A stretch of 64,000 nucleotides of DNA from contig NZ_FOIT01000007.1 in the NCBI RefSeq assembly GCF_900110815.1, forward strand, positions 38,478-102,477, given 5' to 3'. Positions 18,471-26,843 of the stretch are shown piece after piece. Made by a program: the position numbers and the translations under genes. Position 1 is the stretch's first letter. Every line of letters starts with the position of its first letter. This DNA is from Aliicoccus persicus. Lineage in GTDB: Bacteria > Bacillota > Bacilli > Staphylococcales > Salinicoccaceae. A model generated the notes under the pieces. It was not told the origin of the DNA. It saw only the letters and a list, made by a program, of their open reading frames with translations, and did no database searches.

Positions 18471-20045
18471 ATGAAGAAGAAAAATCTATGGTTAATGCTG
18501 TTTTCTTTAATGGTTATGTCCATTTTGTCTGCTTGTACTGATAATGACAGGGAGACATCGGCAGCCGGCAGTAGAGATGAGCAGGATACAAATGAAGAAA
18601 CCAATATGGAAGGAGAATCTATGGAGGGCATGATGGATAGTAATTCTATGGGCGAGGAACACATGGACAGTATGATGAACGATGATTCTATGGATAATGA
18701 ACATATGGACCATGATGAAATAATAAGTTTAACTGATTCAACAGGAGAAAACGAGTTGATAATTCCTCCTGTGCTCAAAAGCGATAGCCAAGAGCAGACA
18801 GAATATACCTTGCGTGCACAAACGGGTCAAACAGAAATATTCGATGGTGTCCAGACTATAACATACGGATATAACGGATCATTTCTGGGGCCGATGCTTC
18901 AGTTTGAAAAAGGAGAGACAGTGACAATAAACCTAATCAATGAACTGGATGAGGATACGACTTTCCATTGGCATGGATTGGAAGTTTCAGGTAATAACGA
19001 TGGCAGTCCACACAATGTACTGAAACCGGGAGAAGAAAGTACAATCGAATTTGAAGTAACACAGGAAGCTGCAACTTTATGGTTCCACCCTCATCCAAAA
19101 GGTCAGACGTCTGAACAGGTGTATAATGGACTTGCCGGATTGATATATATTAACGATGAAAATTCCAAAAATCTCGGGCTTCCAAATGACTATGGAGAAA
19201 ATGATATCCCGTTAATCTTCCAGGATAAAGTATTTGATGACGAAAAACAGTTGAATTATGATGCAGCAGCGAACGAAGATGGCACAGTCGGGGATACTTC
19301 TTTGATTAATGGTACACTGAATCCAAAATTGTCCGTGGATAAAGAAAAGGTCAGACTTCGATTATTAAATGGGTCGAATGCAAGAAATTATACATTCAAA
19401 TTGAATACAGATGATGATTTTGTACAAGTGGCAACAGATGGTGGATTTTTGAATGAACCAGTATTAATGAAAGAACTGACACTCACACCTTCAGAACGGG
19501 CAGAAATCATAATAGATTTTTCCGAAATCGACAGTAGTGAAGAAATCGCATTAATAGATGAAGAAGGTTCAACGCTATTGCCTTTCGAGGTATCGAATGA
19601 GATAGGTGAAGAAACGAACATTCCTGCCGAGATGAATGATTTCTCTGTCACCGAAGAAGAAAAGAACTTGCCTGTGACGAAAGAGATTGAATTGTTCGGA
19701 ATGATGGATATGGTGACAATAAACGGAAAGAAATTTGATCCGGAAAGAATTGATTTCACTCAGGAACAAGGCGTCACCGAAGTATGGGAAATCTATAACA
19801 AACCAGATATGATGGGCGGAATGATACACCCCTTTCATATTCATGGCGCTCAGTTCAAAATAATCTCCCGTAATGGAGAAACACCACCAGAAAATGAAAA
19901 GGGTTGGAAAGACAGTATTTCTGTCGCACCAGATGAAACAGTTAGAATTGCTATTCAATTTAAGGATAAAGGTATATATATGTTCCATTGTCACATTCTT
20001 GAACATGAAGACAACGGCATGATGGGACAGATTAAAGTAGAATAA
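18471..20045 (+). CDS. mco: Multicopper oxidase lipoprotein (CueO/CopA type)
   Basis: 524 residues from ATG 18471, which has a GGAGTG site; an upstream in-frame ATG at 18417 lacks one. A signal peptide with lipobox LSAC predicts a membrane-anchored protein outside the cell. A Met/Asp/His-rich linker (residues ~40-85, repeated EHMD and SMG blocks) probably binds copper. All four copper-site motifs are visible: HWHGLE, WFHPHPKG, HPFHIHG and the C-terminal HCHILEHEDNGMM. It would oxidise Cu(I) to the less toxic Cu(II). It is the first gene of the copper island. Confidence 0.94.
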   Translation: MKKKNLWLMLFSLMVMSILSACTDNDRETSAAGSRDEQDTNEETNMEGESMEGMMDSNSMGEEHMDSMMNDDSMDNEHMDHDEIISLTDSTGENELIIPPVLKSDSQEQTEYTLRAQTGQTEIFDGVQTITYGYNGSFLGPMLQFEKGETVTINLINELDEDTTFHWHGLEVSGNNDGSPHNVLKPGEESTIEFEVTQEAATLWFHPHPKGQTSEQVYNGLAGLIYINDENSKNLGLPNDYGENDIPLIFQDKVFDDEKQLNYDAAANEDGTVGDTSLINGTLNPKLSVDKEKVRLRLLNGSNARNYTFKLNTDDDFVQVATDGGFLNEPVLMKELTLTPSERAEIIIDFSEIDSSEEIALIDEEGSTLLPFEVSNEIGEETNIPAEMNDFSVTEEEKNLPVTKEIELFGMMDMVTINGKKFDPERIDFTQEQGVTEVWEIYNKPDMMGGMIHPFHIHGAQFKIISRNGETPPENEKGWKDSISVAPDETVRIAIQFKDKGIYMFHCHILEHEDNGMMGQIKVE

Positions 20046-20185
20046 TCTTTAATATATGCGAACGTAAAACTAACATTACAATTCTGTGCATTTTCTATGG
20101 AGTTTATCAATATCGGTTTATATATAAATTGGAATGGGAACTCGTAATATGTAAGGAATTCTTATTTCACAGGAGGTATATACAA

Positions 20186-20512
20186 ATGGCTCATGAACAA
20201 CACCAACAACTGATTCAAACGTTACATGAATGTGTGGGAGCATGTAATCATTGCTACGATGCCTGTTTGAAGGAAGAAGACGTAAACATGATGGCGGAGT
20301 GCATCCGGCTGGATCGTGAATGTGCAGATATCTGTGCATTCCTGGAACAAGCATTAATGAGAGGCACCCCATTTGCTTCTGATTTGGCAGCAGTATGCGC
20401 CAAAATCTGTGAAGCTTGCGGAAATGAATGTCAGAAGCATGATCACGAACATTGCCAGAAATGTGCAGAGGCTTGTTTCAAGTGTGCAGAAGCGTGTAAG
20501 GAAATCGCCTAA
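20186..20512 (+). CDS. Four-helix-bundle Cys-rich copper-binding protein (Csp type)
   Basis: 108 residues from ATG 20186 (AGGAGG site; the longer reading from 20129 lacks one). Cysteines are spaced along predicted helices (CVGACNHCYDAC, CIRLDRECADIC, CAKICEACGNEC, CAEACFKCAEAC), the pattern of cytosolic copper storage proteins in which Cys residues line the bundle core and bind many Cu(I) ions. No signal peptide is present. It probably buffers cytoplasmic copper. A TGTGCA element lies upstream near 20085. Confidence 0.9.
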   Translation: MAHEQHQQLIQTLHECVGACNHCYDACLKEEDVNMMAECIRLDRECADICAFLEQALMRGTPFASDLAAVCAKICEACGNECQKHDHEHCQKCAEACFKCAEACKEIA

Positions 20513-20527
20513 AAAAATCAGTCATAG

Positions 20528-20576
20528 AAGCAGTGCCATACCAGAGTAATAATTCTGGTATGGCACTGCTTTCTTA
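20528..20576. terminator. Bidirectional terminator
   Basis: AGCAGTGCCATACCAGA pairs perfectly with TCTGGTATGGCACTGCT (17 bp) and T-rich sequence follows. It serves the convergent csp and permease genes. Confidence 0.88.
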
Positions 20577-20612
20577 ATCATTTTAGAATTGTTTCAAAAT
20601 CAAGAGCATTCT

Positions 20613-21932
20613 CTAATGTGCATGTCCTTCATCTTCATCACTATTCCGGTTCTTAAGAAATACATATTCACCTATAAAGATGACGATGATAAATACGATG
20701 GACACGGCAACAATCAACCAGTCATTCATCAGTTTGACCCATACAAAGGCCGTCAATACGATGCCGTCCAATATGAATGCAGTCATAACGATGGCTGGAT
20801 TTGCTTTCACCTTACCTCTCAGACGTTTGAATACACCCCAATGCACAATCATATCCATCACAAGATATAGTATTGCGCCGACTGAAGCGATACGGCTGAG
20901 ATCGAAAACAACGGCCAGTACCATCGCAAGTACAATCGTGTATACCAGTGTATGCTTCTGGATGCGTCCCGGCATGCCGAAATGCTTATGCGGAATCAAT
21001 TTCATATCCGTCAGCATGGCAAGCATCCGTGAAACTGCAAATACACTAGCAATAATACCTGAGACGGTCGCAATGATTGCAATAGCGACGGTAAACCATA
21101 CACCGTAATTCCCAAATGCTGGTCTTGCAGCTTCTGCGAGGGAGTACTCCTGTGCTGCAATGATTTCATTCAATGGCAGATTGCTGAATACCCCCCATGC
21201 AACGAGCAGATAGACAAAGAGGCTGATTGATATGGAAGCGACAATTGCTCTGCCGATATTCCTATTGGGGTTGACGATTTCCGACCCGCTGTTCGTTATG
21301 GTCGTAAATCCTTTAAATGACAGGATGGCGAGCGCCACAGCCGCAATCATGCTGGCAATGGTGGCATCTTCAGTCCCTCCGCTGCTTTCAGCAGGGGTAA
21401 TTGAAAAGCCGGCTGCCCATAATCCACCCATCGCAAAAACGACAAGTCCAAGAATCTTCAAAAGAGATACGATGGACGTAAACGTTTGAATGAAACTATT
21501 GCCGGAAATATTAATCAGAAACGCGAAGAGCAACAAGCCGACGGCAAGGGCCGGCACCAGGTAGGTCGTTTCATCAATATTAAATATCTGTAATGTATAG
21601 GTGCCGAATGTACGAGCCACCAGGCTCTGATTGATGACCATGGAGACTGCCATCAGCATTGCTGCTGCTGCAGTAACCGTACCTTGACCATACGCTTTTG
21701 CCAGAAACATGCCGATGCCCCCTGCTGAAGGATATTCATTACTCATTTTGACATAAGAGTACGCACTGAAACCTGTCACAACGCCACCGACTATAAATAT
21801 GATTGGAAACCATGTACCAGCAAGTGCAGCAATCTGACCTAGCAAGGCAAATATCCCAGCGCTGATCATGACGCCTGTTCCCAGTCCAATGGCACCGAGT
21901 AGGGATAAGCTGTTTTTTTTATATTCACTCAT
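20613..21932 (-). CDS. APC-superfamily amino-acid-permease-like transporter
   Basis: About 439 residues with roughly twelve membrane segments. The APC N-terminal substrate loop reads LGAIGLGTGVMISAGIFALLG, and SNEYPSAGGIGMFLAKAYG is typical of the family. The substrate is unknown. ATG 21932 follows GAGGTG by 6 bp, better than the upstream alternatives. Its upstream region carries the TGCAC-N7-TGCA direct repeat shared with ydhK, so it is probably in the copper-island regulon. Import of a thiol or metal-binding amino acid is speculation. The C-terminus is His-rich (DEGHAH). Confidence 0.85.
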   Translation of the reverse strand: MSEYKKNSLSLLGAIGLGTGVMISAGIFALLGQIAALAGTWFPIIFIVGGVVTGFSAYSYVKMSNEYPSAGGIGMFLAKAYGQGTVTAAAAMLMAVSMVINQSLVARTFGTYTLQIFNIDETTYLVPALAVGLLLFAFLINISGNSFIQTFTSIVSLLKILGLVVFAMGGLWAAGFSITPAESSGGTEDATIASMIAAVALAILSFKGFTTITNSGSEIVNPNRNIGRAIVASISISLFVYLLVAWGVFSNLPLNEIIAAQEYSLAEAARPAFGNYGVWFTVAIAIIATVSGIIASVFAVSRMLAMLTDMKLIPHKHFGMPGRIQKHTLVYTIVLAMVLAVVFDLSRIASVGAILYLVMDMIVHWGVFKRLRGKVKANPAIVMTAFILDGIVLTAFVWVKLMNDWLIVAVSIVFIIVIFIGEYVFLKNRNSDEDEGHAH

Positions 21933-21981
21933 TATCATCACCTCATAAATAACAGTTTCCAATACATATGCCCATTATTTA

Positions 21982-21996
21982 TGCAGTTGGTGTGCA
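21982..21996 (-). promoter_or_regulatory. TGCA direct-repeat motif upstream of the permease
   Basis: The minus strand reads TGCACACCAACTGCA: two TGCA elements with an 11-bp period, followed by ATAAATAATGGG. It matches TGCACATAAACTGCA plus AATATTATGGG ahead of ydhK. An 11-bp direct repeat is typical of OmpR-type regulator sites. Confidence 0.6.
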
Positions 21997-22073
21997 GATT
22001 TGAAAATATCTTGAATAAATTTTAAAATCATGTCGATTATGCATTATCCTTTACCCTTGTTAAAAAGTACGGT

Positions 22074-22745
22074 CTATTTTTTGATCCATTTGTAACCAAC
22101 GCCCCATACTGTTTGAAAGTAATCATCCATAGGGAAGCCGACGTCCCGGATTTTTTCACGCATATTTCTGACATGGGAGTCCACCGTACGGCCCTCGGTC
22201 TCAGAATGAATTCCCCACACCAGGTCAATCAATTGATCTCTTGAAAACACTCTGCCTGGATTTTTCATCAACAATCCAATGATTGCAAATTCTTTAGGCG
22301 TTAATTTTATATATTGATTTCTATAGGATAATTCGAATTGGTCTTTGTCCCATAATAACCCATCCATCTCAACCTGGTTCACAGGTTTTGTTCTTCGTAG
22401 TGCGGCATCCATCCGTGCTACCAATTCTGCTTCATCAAAAGGTTTTGTTATATAATCATCTGCCCCCAGTTTAAGTCCTTTCACGACGTCTTCTTTTTGT
22501 TCCCGTGCAGTCACCATGATGATGGGCACATCAGAGTATTCCCGGATTTTTCTACATACTTCCCACCCATCCATTTCAGGCATCATAATATCCAGAAGAA
22601 TAATATCGAACCTTTCTTCTTTGATATATTCGAGTCCTTCATTTGCACCTAAAGCCTTACGACAAATATAGTGGTATGGCCTTAAGTATAAGTCCAGTAG
22701 TTCCAGCATTCTCTCTTCATCGTCAATCAATAACACTTTATTCAT
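22074..22745 (-). CDS. OmpR-family response regulator
   Basis: 223 residues. The receiver domain has acidic residues DD near position 8, the phospho-acceptor Asp in ILLDIMMPEMDG, and the Lys of ITKPFDEAEL. The C-terminal winged helix includes LTPKEFAIIGLLMKNPGRVFSRDQL and DSHVRNMREKIRD. It is a DNA-binding partner of the histidine kinase whose gene overlaps it by 8 bp. The likely targets are the TGCA direct repeats upstream of neighbouring genes (inference). Confidence 0.94.
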   Translation of the reverse strand: MNKVLLIDDEERMLELLDLYLRPYHYICRKALGANEGLEYIKEERFDIILLDIMMPEMDGWEVCRKIREYSDVPIIMVTAREQKEDVVKGLKLGADDYITKPFDEAELVARMDAALRRTKPVNQVEMDGLLWDKDQFELSYRNQYIKLTPKEFAIIGLLMKNPGRVFSRDQLIDLVWGIHSETEGRTVDSHVRNMREKIRDVGFPMDDYFQTVWGVGYKWIKK

Positions 22746-24126
22746 CCAAATCTTCCTTCGTCAAAGATATGATAAAAGTAGTTCCTTTGCCTGATGTACT
22801 TTCTACTCTAATATCTCCGCCATGCAATTCCACAATTTCTTTAGCAATGGTCAGACCGAGACCAGACCCTCCGCTCGCCCGGGACCTGGATTTTTCGGCA
22901 CGATAAAGACGCTCAAATATAAAGGGTACATCTTTTTCTGGAATTCCGTCTCCATTATCTGAAATAGTCGTTAAGATTTCATTTTTATTTTGACTCACTA
23001 CTATTGTGATATGCCTCTCCTCAGGCGTATACTTTATTGCATTATCCAATATATTCAATAAAACCTGTTGCATCCTTGCGGGGTCTACCATAACAATCAG
23101 ATTTTCCGGACAATCAAAAGTAAGTTTTATATTTTTTTGTTTGAGCGCCGGATGAATGCGTGCCAAAACAATTGCAATCAAGTCGCCATATACTACGCTC
23201 TCTTTCCTGATGTCAAATTCATTATGATCTATTCTGGCTAACTCAAACAGATTTTTAATCAGGTCTGTTAAATGCTCTGTTTCTTCCTGGATAATTTTGA
23301 TGTATTTATCCCTATCCGTCATGGATATATTTTTTCTGCTAATGATATCCGTATATCCTTTCATATAGGTCAAAGGTGTCCGCAATTCATGGGATATACT
23401 CCCCAAAAATTCATTTCTCTCATTTTTTAAACGCTCCAAATCCTGCGACAACCGGTTAATTGAAGTCGCCAAATCTCCGAGTTCATCCTTTCGTTGTGTA
23501 TATAATTGCACATTATGATTGCCCTTGCTTAATTGCTCTGCCGCTTTTTTCATCTTTAATATCGGCCGGGTAATGACTCTGGAGAGAATAAACACTGTGA
23601 TCACAGTCAGAAGTAAAGTTAACAGGCCGACAAATAAAAACTGACGGCTGAGATGATCAATAATTCGTTCGATGCTATCACTTTCAGCGAACATGAAGAC
23701 ATGTCCGCTATGCGTGTCGTTAGAAGTGATCGGACTGTCTGTAGACACATACTTTTCTTCCGACCAATTCGATTCCAGAATGGCTCCGCTCTGGGGGATT
23801 TCACCATAATCAGTATGTTCGATGAGTGAAGACATTTCGGATTCAACCGGATCAGAACTGGTGATTACTTCTCCATTTTCATCTGTTATCACCACAATAA
23901 AATCTGATTCTGACTCCATAATGGCGACATGGTTCATAGTCGAAGGTGTATAGTTTTCTTCCAATACGTCTCTGTGAGTATTCCCACGTGCCAACAAATC
24001 TCCCATCACTTCTTCCACACGATCGTTGACCAAGTTGGTATATAATATGTAGAATAATATGATTTCAATCGTAAGTATCACCAGGAAAAAAAATAATCCA
24101 ATCTTTAAGGCTAATTTGTTGAACAT
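22738..24126 (-). CDS. Sensor histidine kinase
   Basis: 462 residues. Two membrane segments (residues ~8-30 and ~165-185) flank an extracytoplasmic sensor of ~130 residues. A HAMP domain follows, then the phosphorylatable His in SISHELRTPLTYMKGYTD, the N box (LLNILDNAIKYTP), and G boxes (ISDNGDGIPEKD and ASGGSGLGLTIAKEIV). The kinase gene precedes the regulator gene, the reverse of the common order. Position inside the copper island suggests copper or envelope-stress sensing outside the cell; the signal is not proven by sequence. Confidence 0.93.
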   Translation of the reverse strand: MFNKLALKIGLFFFLVILTIEIILFYILYTNLVNDRVEEVMGDLLARGNTHRDVLEENYTPSTMNHVAIMESESDFIVVITDENGEVITSSDPVESEMSSLIEHTDYGEIPQSGAILESNWSEEKYVSTDSPITSNDTHSGHVFMFAESDSIERIIDHLSRQFLFVGLLTLLLTVITVFILSRVITRPILKMKKAAEQLSKGNHNVQLYTQRKDELGDLATSINRLSQDLERLKNERNEFLGSISHELRTPLTYMKGYTDIISRKNISMTDRDKYIKIIQEETEHLTDLIKNLFELARIDHNEFDIRKESVVYGDLIAIVLARIHPALKQKNIKLTFDCPENLIVMVDPARMQQVLLNILDNAIKYTPEERHITIVVSQNKNEILTTISDNGDGIPEKDVPFIFERLYRAEKSRSRASGGSGLGLTIAKEIVELHGGDIRVESTSGKGTTFIISLTKEDLDE

Positions 24127-24252
24127 AAAGATCTCCTCAGTTCTGACATGTCTCTACATGGATATAAACCATTATAAATGATTTCCTCACTTCAATTATT
24201 ATTCGAGATTATTCGTACATATAGCAAATCATTACATTTTAAATCATGCATT

Positions 24253-25170
24253 TTATTTTACTTTACCTTCATTTAAAATATTTTTCCACTGTCCCTCTCT
24301 TCCGGTATCAGTCAAATAAGCATCTTGAGTTGTCGTATAGATTGCTAACTCATCTTCATTATTCGGGTTGATTGCAATATACAAAACATCCGCCTCTTTC
24401 AGTTCCGACAGGCTAACAGTTGTTGAATCACTATTTTTAATTTCTCTTTTGATAAGTGTCGGCTGCCCGTCGTAGGTAGCATAATATAAATCATCTTCAT
24501 AGAAATAAACAGCAGTGCCTGACTGATTTGAATCTGTTAAAATTTTAAATTCTTCTCCACCATTTTCTGATAAAAATATTCCAGTGGAGGTGGCAGCTGC
24601 AACAAAGTTTGAATCTGAGGGATGTAAGGCCAGGTGTAACACTTCACCATCAAGGCCGTTTGCATCTGCTTGTTCCCAATTTTCTCCCTCATCAACACTC
24701 TTATAAAACCCCCGTTCTAATTCAGAGTTGACTTCAGGGTTAAACAAAAAAATATCATGACTGTTATACCCTAACGCCATAGCATGATAATCCGTCTCAC
24801 CTTCAAATTTAACGTGTTCCAAAGTCCGTCCGCCGTCAAAACTGCGTTGAATGCCAAATGGGTTTGGAATATCCGAATCCCCTCCTGGATGGCCGGAAGT
24901 ATAAAAGCCTTCATCTACAGCATTAAAGCCCATATAGTCATTATAATTTCGGGTGGTTTCATACCATTCACTGTCACGGAACATCTTCAAGCCGCCATGC
25001 GTTGCAAAATATAATCCATCAGTCTCCCCTGCGTATCCCACTCCATGAATATGTTGTATTTCGCCACTAAAAGCTGCCTCAAAGTTATCTGTGTGATCGT
25101 TCCTGCATCCTGCCAGAAATATTATTGATACTGCTATTAAAATAATTACTAAATATTTTGATATCATCAC
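24253..25170 (-). CDS. F510_1955-family beta-propeller lipoprotein
   Basis: 305 residues with a lipoprotein signal (IIFLAGC, Cys22). Repeated Asp-box-like blades (SFDGGRTLEHV, SVDEGENWEQ, SENGGEEFKIL) and an IQHIHGVGYAG start match proteins annotated as the F510_1955 family of glycosyl-hydrolase-like propellers. These are often found beside copper genes; their activity is unknown. It is exported and membrane-anchored. A TGCAC element lies about 75 bp upstream (25246-25250), and it is divergent from ydhK. Confidence 0.8.
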   Translation of the reverse strand: MMISKYLVIILIAVSIIFLAGCRNDHTDNFEAAFSGEIQHIHGVGYAGETDGLYFATHGGLKMFRDSEWYETTRNYNDYMGFNAVDEGFYTSGHPGGDSDIPNPFGIQRSFDGGRTLEHVKFEGETDYHAMALGYNSHDIFLFNPEVNSELERGFYKSVDEGENWEQADANGLDGEVLHLALHPSDSNFVAAATSTGIFLSENGGEEFKILTDSNQSGTAVYFYEDDLYYATYDGQPTLIKREIKNSDSTTVSLSELKEADVLYIAINPNNEDELAIYTTTQDAYLTDTGREGQWKNILNEGKVK

Positions 25171-25245
25171 TCTATTCTCCCACTTTATTTACTGATTAAT
25201 ACACTGGACTCTTTATATATTTTATTATTTAAGTATCGATTTTTC

Positions 25246-25325
25246 GTGCAGATTCGAGTACAGATACTATCTCATTTTACTAATTAAATACATTTATTTT
25301 TCATTAAATATGCACATAAACTGCA
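25246..25325. promoter_or_regulatory. Divergent regulatory region between the propeller lipoprotein and ydhK
   Basis: Plus strand TGCACATAAACTGCA (25311-25325) is an 11-bp-period TGCA direct repeat ahead of ydhK. A single TGCAC on the minus strand (25246-25250) lies ahead of the propeller gene. It shares ATTATGGG-type text with the permease upstream region. Confidence 0.6.
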
Positions 25326-25376
25326 AATATTATGGGTAGAGTTTCAATTAGAAATAATGAAATGGAGGGTATATAC

Positions 25377-26000
25377 ATGGTAAAAAACAAGATATTATTA
25401 GGTTTTATTTCAGTATTTGCTGTATCTTTACTAGCTGCATGTGGTAATGGAGAAACTCAGACCAGTGAAAATGAAGACAGTCAAAGCACTGAAACAGAAT
25501 CCAGTTCCGAAGAAGAAATGGATATGGCATCTGATTCCGGCGACCACATGGATCATTCTGCCGAAGAGATGTCCAGTTCTGGTGAGGTACCTGAAGACTT
25601 AGAAGAAGCAGAAAATCCGACGTATGAAGTTGGAAGCCAGGCGATGATTGAAGCAGAACATATGCAAGGTATGGACGGTGCTGAAGCAACCATTTCGGGT
25701 GCTTTTGATACCACTGTCTATACTGTCTCGTACACACCGACAAATGGTGGAGATCCGGTAGAAGATCATAAATGGGTCGTTCATGAAGAATTTGAAGATC
25801 CCGGCGAGGCACCATTGGAACCAGGTGATGAAGCAGTAATGAACGCATCTCACATGGAAGGCATGGAAGGCGCAACGGCTACGATTGATTCTGCTGAAGA
25901 CACTACTGTCTATATGGTAGATTTCGTTACAACAGATACTGAGGAAGAAGTTCAGAATCATAAGTGGGTCACGGAAAGTGAATTGGCACCTGTAGAATAA
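25377..26000 (+). CDS. ydhK: YdhK-family (DUF1541) metal-associated lipoprotein
   Basis: 207 residues from ATG 25377 (GGAGG site). Lipobox LLAAC anchors it outside the membrane. An acidic, Met- and His-containing linker (MDMASDSGDHMDHS) is followed by two DUF1541 repeats, each with a MQGMDGA or MEGMEGA segment and an HKWV motif (HKWVVHEE and HKWVTESE). The family accompanies copper-resistance genes in staphylococci and bacilli; copper binding is likely but unproven. Confidence 0.88.
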   Translation: MVKNKILLGFISVFAVSLLAACGNGETQTSENEDSQSTETESSSEEEMDMASDSGDHMDHSAEEMSSSGEVPEDLEEAENPTYEVGSQAMIEAEHMQGMDGAEATISGAFDTTVYTVSYTPTNGGDPVEDHKWVVHEEFEDPGEAPLEPGDEAVMNASHMEGMEGATATIDSAEDTTVYMVDFVTTDTEEEVQNHKWVTESELAPVE

Positions 26001-26056
26001 GTTCTAATACTGATGGCCCATTGGCTACAGAGATGTGCACCTCCTGATTATAAAGA

Positions 26057-26100
26057 AAAGTGCCGACAAATCTGAATTAAAGATCTGTCGGCACTTTTTC
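26057..26100. terminator. Bidirectional terminator
   Basis: AAAGTGCCGACA pairs with TGTCGGCACTTT around an ATC/GAT extension and is followed by TTTTC. It ends ydhK; copZ reads toward it from the right. Confidence 0.88.
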
Positions 26101-26184
26101 TTGTGTTCTTATAACAGTGGTTAGATTGAATCAATTAGTTACCACAAAGTTGTGCTGTAAATTGGTAAAATCTTTTGCCATTAA

Positions 26185-26436
26185 TTAGCTGCAGCACGAG
26201 CACGCAGAACCATCTTCTTTATCAGCGTCTTCTTTAATCTCGTAACCTGTATCTTGAATCGCGCCTTTGATGTCCGCCAAATTAATGGTATTTTCATTAA
26301 ACGTGACATCTACTTTACCTTCAGGAATTTGAGCTTTGACAGATTCAACGCCATTTAATTGACCGAGATTCCCTTCCACTTTATTAACGCAAGCACCGCA
26401 CGACATTCCTTCTACATTAAGAGTTACTTGTGACAT
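26185..26436 (-). CDS. copZ: Copper chaperone CopZ-like protein
   Basis: An 83-residue HMA-domain protein with the metal motif GMSCGAC (Cys13 and Cys16). An unusual extra Cys cluster ends it (SACSCCS). CopZ carries Cu(I) to exporters and to copper regulators. It lies downstream of copA on the same strand but with its own 108-bp upstream gap, which contains a CsoR-like dyad. Confidence 0.9.
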   Translation of the reverse strand: MSQVTLNVEGMSCGACVNKVEGNLGQLNGVESVKAQIPEGKVDVTFNENTINLADIKGAIQDTGYEIKEDADKEDGSACSCCS

Positions 26437-26488
26437 ATAAATGCCTCCTTAAAATTTTATTAACCCATTACATATAACAATGTTAACA

Positions 26489-26503
26489 TACCCCGGGCAG
26501 GTA
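26489..26503 (-). promoter_or_regulatory. CsoR-like dyad upstream of copZ
   Basis: TACCCCGGGCAGGTA is a GC-rich imperfect palindrome in an otherwise AT-rich gap and resembles the TACC-GGTA operators of CsoR-type regulators. No csoR gene is present in the window, so a regulator encoded elsewhere would be needed. Confidence 0.4.
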
Positions 26504-26544
26504 TTTAATGGTTTTCGAAAAGTTTCTATTTCAAATACTCTCTT

Positions 26545-26832
26545 TTATTGTTTATTTAATAAACTGATGATTTCATTCTTATTATTTTCAAATCCTATTA
26601 AATAATTGACTCGTTTTTTCTTACCGAATAATCCTTTTTTATAAAAGGCAAACATCGGCACAATACGAGCACCAGATATCTTTTTTAATTCTTCCTCTAA
26701 GCTAATATTTTGGCTGACATCTTTATCAATATAGTCGTGGTCGTTAGAAGTTAAATACTGCTTTGCATCCTGGCAATCCGAACATGTGGGTCTTGTATAT
26801 AATTCAAGTTCCAATTGATCCGCCATTAACAT
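26545..26832 (-). CDS. Glutaredoxin/thioredoxin-like small protein
   Basis: 95 residues (93 if ATG 26826 is the start). The N-terminal strand LELELYTRPTCSDCQDAK has a CxxC active site (Cys17 and Cys20), and a cis-proline-like VPMF segment follows, as in glutaredoxins. Probably a cytoplasmic thiol oxidoreductase. Its start lies 12 bp after copA's stop, so it is in the copA transcript; a role in keeping CopZ/CopA cysteines reduced is inference. Confidence 0.75.
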   Translation of the reverse strand: MLMADQLELELYTRPTCSDCQDAKQYLTSNDHDYIDKDVSQNISLEEELKKISGARIVPMFAFYKKGLFGKKKRVNYLIGFENNKNEIISLLNKQ

Positions 26833-26843
26833 CCGCCCCCTCT

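Noticed and set aside
22037..22228. Short readings in other frames of the regulator, kinase and ATPase genes
   Set aside because: High-quality genes on the opposite or same strand account for the sequence; none has its own start signals.
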